From: Alectoria sarmentosa
Lineage: Eukaryota > Ascomycota > Lecanoromycetes > Lecanorales > Parmeliaceae
Length of the DNA: 46,057 bases
Direction: 5' to 3'
NCBI GenBank assembly: GCA_009733775.1
Contig: WOGZ01000266.1
Span: 1 to 46,057 of the forward strand
Shown in pieces: positions 1-10,839 of this stretch. The position numbers were made by a program, and so were the translations under genes. The notes under the pieces were generated by a model. The model was not told the DNA's origin. It searched no databases and saw nothing but the letters and a program-made list of their open reading frames with translations. The first letter of the stretch is position 1. Each line of letters opens with the position of its first letter.

Positions 1-126
1 AGACTAGTCACAATCTATTTTTAAAAACTTAATATATATATTTCGTTCCCACTAATCAGTTACAACAAACAAGTCTTCGATAAATTCATTTTTGAAAAAT
101 TTGTTCGCTATTTGTCTTACATTTAT

Positions 127-526
127 CGAAAATCTGTTGAAAATCTGTTGAGAACTCGTCAACAATTTTTTGAACATTTATTAATAATTTGCAAATAACT
201 TTCAACATTTATTTGATTTTATCTCATAAATTTTGTAAATATATATATTTTTGAAATTTTTTTTAAGTCACGTGACCTTATAATATATTATCCTTAGGGG
301 TCATTTATTATCATTTTTTGAAATCTTTATTTAAAAGTTTCAAAACGTTGATATTTATTCAAATATACGTTTAACGAATTTTAAAGTTAACTTCCGCTAG
401 CGTAAACTCTATTTTCGAATATATAATTAATTGAAAATTATATTAAATACGTCTTTAATGAAATGTTCAAAAAAACTAAATGTTGAAAATTGTCGACAGG
501 TTGTCAACAGATTTTCAACAGATTTT
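127..526. repeat. Imperfect inverted repeat, arms about 127-167 and 484-526
   Basis: The reverse complement of about 127-167 aligns with about 484-526. Both arms share a core of two AACAGATTTT units in tandem, preceded by a TTGTCAAC or TTCTCAAC motif. The spacing is about 320 bp. The short tandem units resemble the TCAACAATTT units of the miniature element at 14628, so this may be a diverged relative. I aligned it by eye. Confidence 0.5.
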
Positions 527-580
527 GTCGGCTAACTTGTTATTGACCAGAAATCTTTCGCTCGCGTTGTTACCCTAAGG
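291..580. mobile_element. Candidate miniature inverted-repeat element, diverged
   Basis: The left end reads TCCTTAGGGG and the right end CCCTAAGG, giving short inverted ends (CCTTAGGG). TA lies just outside both ends (289-290 and 581-582). The size of about 290 bp, the TA flanks and the internal CAACAGATTTT repeats resemble the clearer element at 14628-14900. The inverted ends are only 8-9 bp, so this is tentative. Confidence 0.3.
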
Positions 581-754
581 TACATTCGAAAACATTTTCT
601 TAATGTCTTTAATGTCTTATATTAACGTAAAGAATTCAAAGATTAAAATATAAATAATTATTTTAAACGCGATATGCCTCGATCGATATAATATAAATGA
701 ATTTAAAAAATCGATTTTAATCAGAATTCGAATGATTTTTTCGACGATTTAAAG

Positions 755-910
755 ATGAAAACAAAATCGAACGAAAAAAATAACGAAGAATTAATCGCGA
801 AAAAGTCAATCGCGAAAAACGAAAATTTGAAAAACGATAATGAAATCGTGAAATTTGAAGAAATTGTGAATGAGCAAAATAATGAATTAATCACAAATCA
901 CGACGAATGA
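755..910 (+). CDS. Short K/E/N-rich open frame, probably a relic
   Basis: An ATG at 755 opens a 51-residue frame ending in TGA at 908-910. The same frame is open slightly upstream of the ATG and adds a D/N-rich stretch. The residues are almost entirely Lys, Glu, Asn, Ile and Asp, with an IAKKSIAKNENL segment. I do not recognise a family. The absence of internal stops in such AT-rich DNA is mildly unusual, but the frame is short and low-complexity. It is most likely the tail of a degraded transposon gene. Confidence 0.15.
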   Translation: MKTKSNEKNNEELIAKKSIAKNENLKNDNEIVKFEEIVNEQNNELITNHDE

Positions 911-920
911 TCATAAATAA

Positions 921-1021
921 AAGATTTTGTCAAAGGCTTCGACGACGTATAACATATATATAACGAATTCATTTGATAATAAGATCTTATCGAAGGTTTC
1001 GACGATATATGATATATAACG
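921..1021. repeat. Direct duplication of about 42 bp, period 60
   Basis: About 921-965 and 981-1021 share the pattern AAGAT(T/C)TT(G/A)TC(A/G)AAGG(C/T)TTCGACGA followed by TATAAC-rich sequence. Differences are mostly transitions. The duplication ends next to the start of the copia LTR at 1025. Confidence 0.5.
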
Positions 1022-1024
1022 CCT

Positions 1025-1149
1025 TGTCGAAATTCAGGTCACGTGATAGGTCACGTGATATGGGCGCATGCGCTCGTAACATAGATCGCACTTTCCTTCG
1101 TAACACTCTTAGATTAATATAACTAAATGTTTTATATCATATTTTCACA
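1025..1149 (+). repeat. Copia family A 5' LTR (A1), 125 bp
   Basis: Starts TGTCGAAATT and ends TTTTCACA (TG...CA). It carries two CACGTG hexamers and the palindrome GCGCATGCGC. Its length is identical to the LTRs of A2, A3 and A4. Confidence 0.9.
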
Positions 1150-1167
1150 GGTTATAAACCCGAGCTT
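1150..1167 (+). other. Primer-binding site, initiator tRNA-Met anticodon arm (A1)
   Basis: GGTTATAAACCCGAGC directly abuts the LTR. Allowing two RIP-type G-to-A changes this is GGTTATGAGCCCGAGC. Its first 12 bases complement the anticodon loop of eukaryotic initiator tRNA-Met (GGGCTCATAACC). This implies half-tRNA priming, known for Drosophila copia and yeast Ty5. Confidence 0.8.
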
Positions 1168-2648
1168 ACCCGACGATCATTATAAACATAATCTATTTAT
1201 TCATCATTATGATTATAATTGTTTTTAAACATTTCATGCTCATCGCAATAAGGCAATCAATTATAAAAATCTTCATTCATTTAATCAATCAATCTCCTTA
1301 AAATAAGCAATTTTCATTTATAAAATAATCTTTAAACCTGAATGATTATGATCCGAAATTTAAAAGTTAAAAGTTTCTCAATCCTCGACGAGTCGAAATT
1401 ATTCATTTTTAATCGAGCTCGCATGCGATCGTGCGATCGAATCATAATAAGATTTTTATAACATTATTAATTTTTTTACATAAAACACATTAAACAAGAA
1501 AAAAAATGCGCTTTTATTTTCATGACATTTCATTAATTTGATAATTTACATTTTCAACGATATATCGAATCAATGAAATAAATTGAATAATTGAATGTCA
1601 GCATTATTATTAATTTGATCATCGTTTGAAATAATTTAAAATTGATTTCATTATCATTTAAACGCTTAAAAACCTGTTTGAAATCAAAAATAATAAACTT
1701 TATGTGTCAAAATTGACATTTTGATCTCAAAAACCTCTTGAAAAAAAAGATTAAAATTTTATTATCGAATTTTTCATTCGTTATCGATAATATTTTATTA
1801 TCATAATTATGAAATTTAATCAATCTCAATCTCACGATAACAATCATCAAAATAAATATTTTAAATTCGAATTTTTAATTAAATAACATAAAAAAAATAC
1901 GAATTTTTTAAAGAGATTTACACGTTTATAATTGCACTCAATATAATTTTAATCAAATTCAATTTTTATTATCAAATTCAAAATTAAATCCTTCGTATCA
2001 TTAATTTCATTTTATAATAATATTGTCATTTAGATTTATCATTAATCCTCGCACAAACACTTTTCGTTGTTATTATAAAATCTTAAAACATAACGACAAT
2101 AATTAATTAATATCGATAAAGACCTAAACGACTTTAACGAAGATTGATAAAACATTTTTTTCATTTTTTTCACATTATCGTCGTGTGATAACGATTTTAA
2201 AACCAACGAGAAATCATTTAACGCTTTAAACGATATCAAAATCTTTGATTTACGCGTTAAAGATAAACGATCTCATTTATCAACTCTTTTTGAAACGTTC
2301 GAATCGTTTTTTAAATCATTATCAAATTCGTTCATTTCGACATCTTTTCAAAGTGACATTCTTGATTCATTTTCAATCATAATAAAAACGTCGTTTTCGT
2401 TACCTTTATCATCATTATCAATCTCTTATATTCTTTCATTTATTTTTTTCGATATTAATAATTAAATTCAACGCTCAAGATGTTATTAAAAATGTCTTTA
2501 TAAATAATGAAAACAATTTCTCTCTAACCTTCATTATCATTTTGAAATTTATTATTAAATATATCAAATAAAGTGAAGATATCAACGATTGATTGATGTT
2601 GAATAATCTTTAATCTTTTATTAATATTATCAAGCTTAAAACCTATCT

Positions 2649-2800
2649 TAAAGGGGCCAGGCGTCCGCAAAATGAAGAATCCACGATTCATATAAGGAAG
2701 GTTATCCGAGAATCTCCGTCCGCAAACTATCTTATATTTATCAATCTCTAAAAATGATTTTAAACGTGTTTTGATAGCGCATTTCATCAAATAACGTATG
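2649..2800. other. GC-normal patch at the A1 breakpoint, possible DNA-transposon end
   Basis: Copia homology stops at about 2648 and sequence with ordinary CpA/TpG content begins, starting GGGGCCAGGCGTCCGCAAA. The motif CGTCCGCAAA occurs twice (2662-2671 and 2717-2726). Such repeats next to a TA recall terminal regions of fungal Tc1/mariner/pogo elements. I found no inverted partner downstream. An open minus-strand frame crosses the patch but resembles nothing I know. Confidence 0.3.
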
Positions 2801-3200
2801 CAAAAGAATATAACATCAATAAAACGTCAATTCGAACACATTATTGAGATGGCATTTTGAAGAATACATTATAAAATGTCGTTATGTTTTCTTCATATGT
2901 ATTTTTAATAACGTATAACGTAAAATGGAGATTTCATAGCACATTAAGCGAGGTTTAACGAAGCGATGCTCATAACGAGAAATATTATGTTTAAACCTAA
3001 AATATTCGACAAGAAAATGTTGAATGCAGTTTATTAAAGTATATAATCGCTCTTAAAATGATTATTTTATTTATTTATTTATCTTCTTATTTATGTCCTT
3101 TATTATAAAGATAATAATATAAAATTGTTGCGCAATAAGTAGATCGTCTCTTTGATGATAAATAAATTGTTAAATAAGAGCTTATGTACGTGTCGAAATC

Positions 3201-3208
3201 AAAAAAAA
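3201..3208 (-). terminator. RNA polymerase III oligo-T terminator of the tRNA relic
   Basis: A run of eight T on the minus strand, 8 bp beyond the 3' end of the tRNA-Lys relic. This is the expected Pol III termination signal and supports a once-functional tRNA gene. Confidence 0.65.
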
Positions 3209-3216
3209 CACTTTTT

Positions 3217-3346
3217 GATTTCATTGAAATTTGAACCCAGGTTCTTGATGATATTTATTGATTTCATTTTTCAAAAGACGCTATTTCTGAAAAATGAAAA
3301 TAAACTTAATTAAGATCATCACGCTCTGTCGCTGAATTACAAAATC
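3217..3346 (-). tRNA. tRNA-Lys(CTT) relic with a 59-nt intron, mutation-damaged
   Basis: Read on the minus strand, a full cloverleaf can be placed. Acceptor GATTTTG (3346-3340) pairs with TGAAATC (3223-3217), with G-T wobbles near the base. The D stem is ATTC/GAGC around loop AGCGACA. The anticodon stem TGATG (3321-3317) pairs perfectly with CATCA (3250-3246). The loop is ATCTTAA with T33 and anticodon CTT (3314-3312). The T loop TTCAAAT is flanked by CTGGG and TTCAA. An intron of about 59 nt (3310-3252) interrupts after position 37, the canonical site for eukaryotic tRNA introns. The defects (A-C in the D stem, C-A and G-T in the T stem) are all C-to-T or G-to-A type, so the gene was probably hit by RIP or its spill-over. 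It is likely a pseudogene. Confidence 0.7.
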
Positions 3347-5392
3347 GATAATTAAAATATTAATCTTGTTTAAATATATATATCAAAAAACACGGATATA
3401 ATTTATAAAAAAAAGATCTCTTTTGTTCGTTCTCGTATTTTATCGAAATTCACACGCTTATTATAAAAAAAGATCATTGAATTTTATCAATCTCTTTTCT
3501 CTTTGAGCATGACATTCATAACTATTTTAATACGTTGTCTTCACAATCGTCGACATTATATATTAATCTTAAAAAACAATTCAAGAAAACGAGTGCGCAC
3601 TTATTATTTTACATCATCAATTTCTTTTATATTCTTATTCTCTTTTGAAAACATGTCATTTTGTCATTCTGTTATTCTTTTGTCTCTTATTAATGTGTAT
3701 CATCAATTCTTTAAACGAAAAGTTTGAATTCGAATGATAAAAGAGAATTATGAGAGCAGGGCTTATGTTTATAAATATAACCTTTATGTCATTTAAATTA
3801 ACTCTTCAATAAAAAGGAGAGCGACATTTGATAATCTGATATCAATATAACAAAATCACCCTTTTGACGTTTGATTTCTTGAAAAAGCTTTATATAAATA
3901 TACATTTTTTATAAATAAATAATTTTTATAAAAATGTTATGTTTTATATTTTATTGTTAAAAGAGATTGCGCGCAATAAAGCATTTAAAAAAGCAAAACG
4001 CGAAAAAGCAAACACTTTTTGTACATATCAAAATGTAAAATAATGTTTAAATAGAAAAAGAGCGATTTCAAAATAATAACATCTTTAAAAGTGCTACGGA
4101 TGTCGCGATCAAATATGCGATTTTTAATAAAGATGTGTTAAAATAAAAGCTTTTCAAGCTTTTTCATATTTTATTGCATTTATCTAATTTATATCGAAAG
4201 GCTCATCTTAAAATAATTAATTAATTATTTAATATAAATAATCGATAATGACGATAAAGCTTTTATTTAATTAAAATGTCAATTTACAATATATAAAGAC
4301 ATTATTTATAAGAAAAAAAATTGATAAAAAAAGCTTGTTTTTCGTGACATAAAAAAGTTTTTTTGATTTTTAAAACATTTTATAAATTTGTTTCGTTAAA
4401 TGAATATCATAAACAAATTCGCTTTTATATTATTTTATCGTATATTATAAAAATCGCCTGCTTCGCAAAATATATATTATATATTATAAAATAAATTTCA
4501 TAACGCAACATTTCCGCCTCGATATGAAATGATTTAATAAATTTTTATTCAATAATATAAAATATAATAAAATATAATGCTCTCATAAAATCGTAATAAT
4601 AAATAAAATAACGTTATACATATAACGTTATATAAATGTTGAAAAAAATAAAAATGATATATTTTTAAAATGATAAAGACGTTTCAACATAAACATTCAT
4701 ATAAATAATCACATTCATTTTAAAAACGAAATTTTCAAAAAGATATAATTAATATTACGATTTGATTTTAACGAATTTATAAATCCTTATCGATAACGAC
4801 GTTTCTTCGACTCGACACGCACAAAATCTTTCGTTTTCATATAATATTTATCGAATTTCGTTATAACGAAAATTTATATTAAAAACGAATTATGATTATG
4901 TATAAAATTGTGCAACGCTTATAAATTCGTTTTTTAATTTATATATAATTTGATTTTGATAACAAAGTTGATTTATATGTTTAAAAACTTATTAATAATT
5001 AATTCGTAATAAAATCGTAATGAAAAAATAAAAAATGATAATGAAATGATTTATTTTTGAAATAAAAATGAAGAATTGATTTTTTATTAAATTCGATGAT
5101 ATCGATATATTCGTTAACGAAATCAAATATTCAATTGAACGCATTAAGAAAATATTTTGATGCGAAAAATCTTATAAAAAACGTATATTTAATGATGTTT
5201 TTGATAATATCGTTTTTATCATTTTTGATATAATCGCGAATCTTTGATTATGAATCATTAACATCGATATTAAAAAAAGCGAAAAATATAAAATCATATT
5301 TTTATGTTTTGAATCGAACGAATCTTTTAATTGTTTTCATTTTAATTGATTTTATTATTATTATTTTTTTATTTTTAATCTTATTTTATAAT

Positions 5393-5517
5393 TGTCGAAA
5401 TTCGGGTCACGTGATAAGTTACGTGATACGAACGCATGCGCCCGTAGCATAGATCGCACTTTCCTCCGTAGCACTCTTAAACTAATATAATTAAATGTCT
5501 TATATCATATTTTCACA
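5393..5517 (+). repeat. 5' LTR of A2, 125 bp
   Basis: TGTCGAAATT...TTTTCACA. It aligns without gaps to the 3' LTR at 12435-12559 with transitions only. The first CACGTG is intact (5408-5413); the second has decayed to TACGTG. Confidence 0.92.
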
Positions 5518-5533
5518 AGTTATGAGCTCGGGC
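5518..5533 (+). other. Primer-binding site of A2
   Basis: AGTTATGAGCTCGGGC directly after the LTR, a transition-altered form of GGTTATGAGCCCGAGC, which complements the initiator tRNA-Met anticodon arm. Confidence 0.75.
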
Positions 5534-6549
5534 TTATTCGACGATTATTATAAACATAATTTATTTATTCATCATTATGATTATAATTGTTTTTAAGCAT
5601 TTCATGTTTATCGCAATGAAACAATCAATTATAAAGGTTTTTATTCAATTAATCTTTTTGAGATAAACAATTCTCATTTATAAGATGATCCTTGATTTAA
5701 ACGATTATGATCCGAAATTCGGGGATTGAAAATTTCTTAACTCTCGACAAGTCGAAGCTATTCGTTTTTAATCGAAATTGTATACGATTTGCGATCGTGC
5801 GATCGAATCATGATAAAACCCTTATAACATTATCAATTTCCCTGCGTGAGACACATTAAACAAAAAAAAGAATACGCCCTTATTTTTATGACATTTCATT
5901 AATTTATTGATTTGCATTTTTAACGATATATCGAGTTAATAAGACAAATTGAATAATTAAATGTCAACATCATTATTAATTTGATCATCGTTTAAAATAA
6001 TTTAAAATTGATTTTATTATCATTTAAGCGCTTAAAGGTTTATTTGAAATCAAAAATAATAAACTTTATATATCAAAGTTGACGTTTTGATCTTAAAAAC
6101 CCTTTAAAAAAAGAGGTTGAAACTTTATTATCGAATTCTTTATTCATTATCGATAACATTTTATCATCGTGATCATAAAATTTAATTAATTTTAATCTCA
6201 CAATGACAATCGTCGAAGCGGATATTTTAAATTTGAATTTCTAATTGAATAACATAAAAAGGGTGCGAATCTTTTAAAAAGGTTTGCACGTTTATAATTG
6301 CATTCAATATAATTTCAATCGAATTCAATCTTTATCATTAAATTCAAAATTAAATTCTTTATATTATTGATTTCATTTTATAATAATATTATTATTTAAA
6401 TCTATCATTAATTTTCGCATAAACACTTTTTGTTATTGTTATAAAACCTTAAAATATAACGATAATAATTAATTGATATTAATAAAGATTTAAACGACTC
6501 TAACGAAGATTAATAAAACATTTATTTCATTTCTTTTATATTATCGTCG

Positions 6550-7930
6550 TGCGATAACGATTTTAAAGTTAACGAAAAATCATTTAACGTTTTAAACGAT
6601 ATCAAAATCTTTGATTTACGCGCTAAAGGCAAACGATCTCATTTATTAACTCTTTTTAAAACGTTTAAATCGTTCTTTAAATCGTTATTAAATTCATTTG
6701 TTTCGACATCTTTTCAAAGCGATAATTCTTAAATCGATTCGCTTTTAATTGTGATAAAAGCCTTATCTTCGTTACTCTCATTATTATTATTAATCTTTTA
6801 TATTTCTTCATTTATTTCTCTCGATATCGATAATTAAATTTAACATTTAAAATGTCGTTGAAAATGTTTTTATGAATGATAAAGACAGTTTTCCTTTGAT
6901 CTTTATTATCATTTTAAAATTCATTATCGAATATATCAAATAAAGCGAAAATATTAACAATTGATTAATGTTGAACAATCTTCAACCCTTCATTAACATC
7001 ATCAAGTTTAAAACCTACGTAATTATTCGTCAACGTCTTGATTACGTTAATCGTTAATTCATTAAAAAATATAACGAGAATTTTCAAATTATGCTGAACG
7101 TTATCGATACTTATTATAAATTTATGAATTTTAAATTTTATATCGAATTTATGCGTCAATTATACAATATCAACATTAATCTCGAAAAAGGCGTTCATCA
7201 ATACGAAAAGGATTTTCGCAAGGTCAACGTTGAAATCGTTGATTTAAACGACTTTTTATTATTATCGAAGTTTTATTTTATTTAATTCTTTTTCATAAGA
7301 CTCGACGAAGTTTACGATATTTTTATAATAATTTATATTTAAATTTATATACTTTATAATTTGAATGCAATTAAATTCGATTTGATTATTCACGATATAA
7401 TAAATGAAAAATGTTATATGTTTATAATTAAGAAGAATAATATTATTATGCTCGTTTATCGCAATAATAAAGATAAACAATTCATCAAAAGCGATTTCGA
7501 CGACTTTGATTTCATTAATCGCGAAATTTATGTTTTTTATAAAATCGTTGATCGCAAATTTAAACATTCTCTTATTAAATGTTAAATCAAATTTTTTCAT
7601 TTAAAATCTAAAAAGTTTATAAACGAATAGGAAAAAAAGAAGAAAACGCAAATTAATATCATTTACATAAATATTGATATCTCAAATGTTAAACGCAAAC
7701 GCATTAAAAAAACGTTATTCAACGTTTTCATTTCAGAGAAAGATGATTATCTCAACGTTAATATAACGTATGCTCCAAAAAAAAACGATTATCTTTATGT
7801 TTATATGACATTTTTAAACGAATTAAATTATCAAAATCATTCGAATTTCATTTTAAATGATTTTAACATTTTGGATATAATTAATCAAGCAGATCGAAAT
7901 AAGAATCTTATTAATTTAATAACGAACCTT
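6550..7930 (+). pseudogene. gag: Copia gag relic (A2)
   Basis: Gag makes the virus-like particle that packages element RNA. Translated plus-strand segments read as a copia-type Gag. The clearest part is the frame at 7091-7285 (FYIEF.RQLYNININ..., HQYEKDFRKVNVEI), which resembles the UBN2/gag-polypeptide region with its E-F-R-x-I/V motif. Upstream, the segment beginning near 6550 (NEKSFNVLNDIKIFDLRAK) and the 6830-7090 stretch (QIMLNVIDTYYKF at its end) can be read through several stops. A His/Cys-rich segment near 7530-7585 ends in a possible HX4C, but no clean zinc knuckle survives. The true start codon is not determinable. The antisense frame at 7262-7600 is a shadow. Confidence 0.65.
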
Positions 7931-8340
7931 AACTTAAACAAAAAGTTATCGTTCATTAAATTTATGAATCTCGATATTCGAATTATGATAAACTTTAATT
8001 ACACTCGTCATTTTTTTATCGATTATTCGATATTTATCATTTATATCAAAGTTTAATTTCGATTTATCAAAGATATTAAAAAAATCAAAATTCAATTTCT
8101 TATTTGCGATATCATTAATTTTGATTATAATATCAATGACAAACGCGTTATTTTAACGATTTTCAATGTCTTATACGTGCTCGATATGAACGTCAATTTT
8201 TTATCGATTAAAAAGCTCTTAAATGTCGATATTGAAGTCGTCTTTTATAAAAAAGATTGTGTTTTAATTTAAAATAATATAACGTTAATCGATACGCGAA
8301 ATCGCGATTTGTTTTTTTTAAATTTATGAAAAAATAATAA
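7931..8340 (+). pseudogene. Copia aspartic protease relic (A2)
   Basis: The protease cleaves the Gag-Pol polyprotein. The conserved region reads ...RIMINFNYTRHFFIDYS, where copia proteases have a D-S/T-G catalytic triplet followed by C-T-R-H. Here the triplet is N-F-N (7991-7999). Each change is explained by G-to-A or C-to-T, so the catalytic aspartate is gone. Downstream VLYVLDMNVNFLSIKKLL matches the typical V-L-Y-V-P-x-x-x-x-N-L-L-S segment. The frame breaks just after the protease core. Confidence 0.75.
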
Positions 8341-9280
8341 TGCTTTGATCGCTTATAACGTTTTTTTAAATTTAATTTATCAATTATAATATGCTCGCAT
8401 AAATCATTTAAATCAATAAAATCTCAATAAATTTCTTAATATTGTTATGAATGTGAATTTCTTTAAAAACATTATCGAGAAATACATTTATGAATGTTAT
8501 ATGATGAATTATCAAAAGACGGTTTTTTATAATAATTTCATAACGTTCAATATCTTATTAAGCGAATTTGTTTATAACGATTTTGTTAAATCTTTAATTT
8601 TTATTAATTTCAATGATTATAAATATTTTATAACGTTTAAAAACGATTTTATTTGTTATTTTGAAATTTATTATATTTATTATAAAAATAAAACCTTCAT
8701 TATGTTTTTACGTTTCAAAACTTATTTAAAATTTCACGATTATTGAATTAATCATATTCGTTTTGATAATGAAGACGAATATATTAATAAAACCTTTTTT
8801 GAATGTTTCGCTCAATCGAATATCAAACAAAAATTCATTATCGTAAATAATTTCGAAATGAATAAAGTCGTCGAGCGATTTGATTAAATTTTAATAAATA
8901 AGATTCATTTAATTTTATTAAGCTTTAATTTTAATAAATTTTTTTAATTTAAAATAATGATTATAATCAATTATTTAACGATGCGTTTTTTTAATATCAA
9001 AATTATCGTTATATTTTTCGAAGTCTTTTATTATCGCAAGTTTATTTTTTTTCATTTATATATTATTAATTTCATCGTTTACGCTTTAAGACATATTTAA
9101 AAAAAACTTATAAATAAAAATGAAAAATGTATTTTTTTAGATTATAAAGACGAATTCATTTTTCGTTTTTATAATCTAATTAAAAAGAAAATTATTCGCG
9201 TTAATAATATACATTTCGTCGAAAAACGTTTACATTTCGTGAATTTCGAAAAAGAAATTAAGACTCACGAGTTTTTAAAT
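8341..9280 (+). pseudogene. Copia integrase relic (A2), D,D35E triad still in register
   Basis: Integrase inserts the cDNA into the genome. A GAG-pre-integrase segment (ARINHLNQ*NLNKFLN, about 8390-8440) leads into the rve core. The catalytic Asp at 8579, Asp at 8765 and Glu at 8873 are in one frame. They are separated by 61 and 35 residues, the classic D-x(n)-D-x(35)-E spacing, although a TGA interrupts the frame at about 8745. The longest open piece is 8447-8746 (FVYNDFVKSL, FINFNDYKYF). A C-terminal tail is traceable toward 9250 (FLDYKDEFIFRFYNLI). The gene is not functional because of several stops. Confidence 0.8.
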
Positions 9281-9869
9281 AAACGTTAACGTTTTTTTAT
9301 ATTAATATTCATTATAAGAGAGACATTGAATAAATAACGTATTATTATATTATCAAATGTTGAATTTATGATTTCGATTAAATCGTCAAATCGATTGTCG
9401 TTAATAAATATTTCATCGTTAATCGTTAATCGTTTTTAAGGACCTCATTTTATCGTTATTGCAATGCGTATGTTTATGACATCTATTAAACCTATTATAT
9501 TAATCGTCAGGCTTGTTATCGCTTTTCTTTCGTCGATGTTTTCAAAATTTATTAAAATGAAAACTGTGCGGAAACATTTTGAGTATAAGATTATTTAAAA
9601 AATATTTAATAATTATAAAGATCTCATTATTTCGGATCTTCGAGATTTATCGCTTAATTTATTAATAAAAACTTTCGTTATCTTTATTTTTTTTGCGAAT
9701 CATATTAATAAATTTAACATTTTCGAATTTATAACCTACGAATAAGCGATTTTTAATGATATATTTTATATGAATTAAAAGTTTGATATGCGAGATAAAT
9801 ATAAGTCTTTTATAAACAATAACACTTAATGTCTTATTCAAACGTCTTTAAAAGCTCGTATTTTTAAAG

Positions 9870-10620
9870 ATCGTTAAATTTATATCGTGAAACGAGATCT
9901 CGAAGAAGAAGTCATTCGTTATAAAACACGTTAAATTGTTTAAGGATTCGAATAACAAAAGGGTCGTGATTATCATGACACTTTCGCGTTAATAATAAAG
10001 TTTATGAATTATAAAGCGATCTTTACGCTTGCGACGATTATGAATTAAAACGTGAAATAAATAAATATCAAAATCGTTTTTTTTATGACGATATTCAAGA
10101 GAATATTTATGTGTAATAATTTAACGGCTTTAATAAAGATAATATTAAGGTTTATAAATTGAATAAGATTTTTTATAATTTAAAACAATCTCTTAAAATT
10201 TAATATCAACATTTTTCGATTTATATAAAAAAATTTGATTTCAATTTCATCGAATTAAACGATAATATATTCATAAATTTCAAAAAAGAAATCATTATAA
10301 CGTTTTATATTAATAATATCTTGATCATAAATCGCAATAAAGTCATCATCAAATAAATCAAAGATGTCTTAAACGTTAAATTTCATATGTTAAATTTGAG
10401 ATTATACGTTTTTTATTTAAACATAATCGTCAAAAGAAATCGTTATAATAACATTATTCGTTTAAAATAAAAAGCGTACATTATACACTTTCTCAATCAT
10501 TTCAAATATTAAAATCTCATTTTTATTAATATATTATTCGAAATTAATCGCAAATTAACGTTCATTAAAGAAAGTTATATGATTTTTAAGAAGTTTCGTG
10601 AAGAATATTAATTCGTTATA
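9870..10620 (+). pseudogene. Copia reverse transcriptase relic (A2)
   Basis: Translated fragments follow the copia RVT_2 order: KRDLEEEVIRYKTR..V*GFE*QKGRDYHDTFA (the R-x-V-V-x-G-F-x-Q segment), NVK*INIKIVFF (D-V-K-x-A-F-L position), YKLN-like and LKQS-like motifs, then FYINNIL at the catalytic box (10306-10317). The family motif is Y-V-D-D; both aspartates have become Asn by G-to-A. Numerous TAA codons sit where Gln or Trp is expected. Intact-looking CpG-containing codons (Arg) are well preserved. Confidence 0.82.
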
Positions 10621-10839
10621 AACTTTTTTATATACGTTATATTAAAAACTCGTCTTGATATCGCTTATATTGTTTCTTTAATTAATCGATATTCAATTAA
10701 TCTTATTTTAACGCATTAAAATGCGATTATTCGAATTTTTCGATATTTTAAAAACACGATGCATTACGAATTCGTGTATAAAAGCTTTTTAAAAAATTTA
10801 TTCGATTACATTAATTTTGATTAAATTAAAAACTTAATT

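Larger units (their letters stand above)
1..1024. other. AT-rich RIP relic, no gene recognised
   Basis: Heavily AT-rich sequence left of the first copia LTR. I find no recognisable protein. It holds an inverted-repeat pair, a candidate miniature element, one short lysine/glutamate-rich frame and a direct duplication, each listed separately. It is probably older transposon debris into which copia copy A1 inserted. Confidence 0.5.
1025..2648 (+). mobile_element. Copia family A, copy A1: 5' LTR plus leader, 3' truncated
   Basis: This is the 5' end of a Ty1/copia retrotransposon: LTR at 1025-1149, primer site, then leader and the start of gag. It is colinear with copy A2 (5393 onward). The match holds to about 2648, where A2 continues into gag (about 7017) and A1 switches to unrelated sequence. 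No protease, integrase or reverse transcriptase remains and no 3' LTR is present nearby, so the copy is dead. Differences from A2 are overwhelmingly transitions. The bases left of the LTR (CGCCT, 1020-1024) would be one half of a target duplication whose partner is lost. Confidence 0.85.
2801..5392. other. AT-rich relic with no protein gene recognised
   Basis: Apart from the tRNA relic at 3217-3346 I see no interpretable gene. A 74-codon frame at 3503-3727 has no recognisable motif. This sequence was the left side of the target of copia copy A2. It should have been continuous with the sequence after 12564 before that insertion. Confidence 0.5.

Noticed and set aside
7262..7600. 112-codon minus frame, and its counterpart at 30397-30681
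   Set aside because: Antisense shadow of copia gag. RIP removes codons asymmetrically and leaves long antisense frames.
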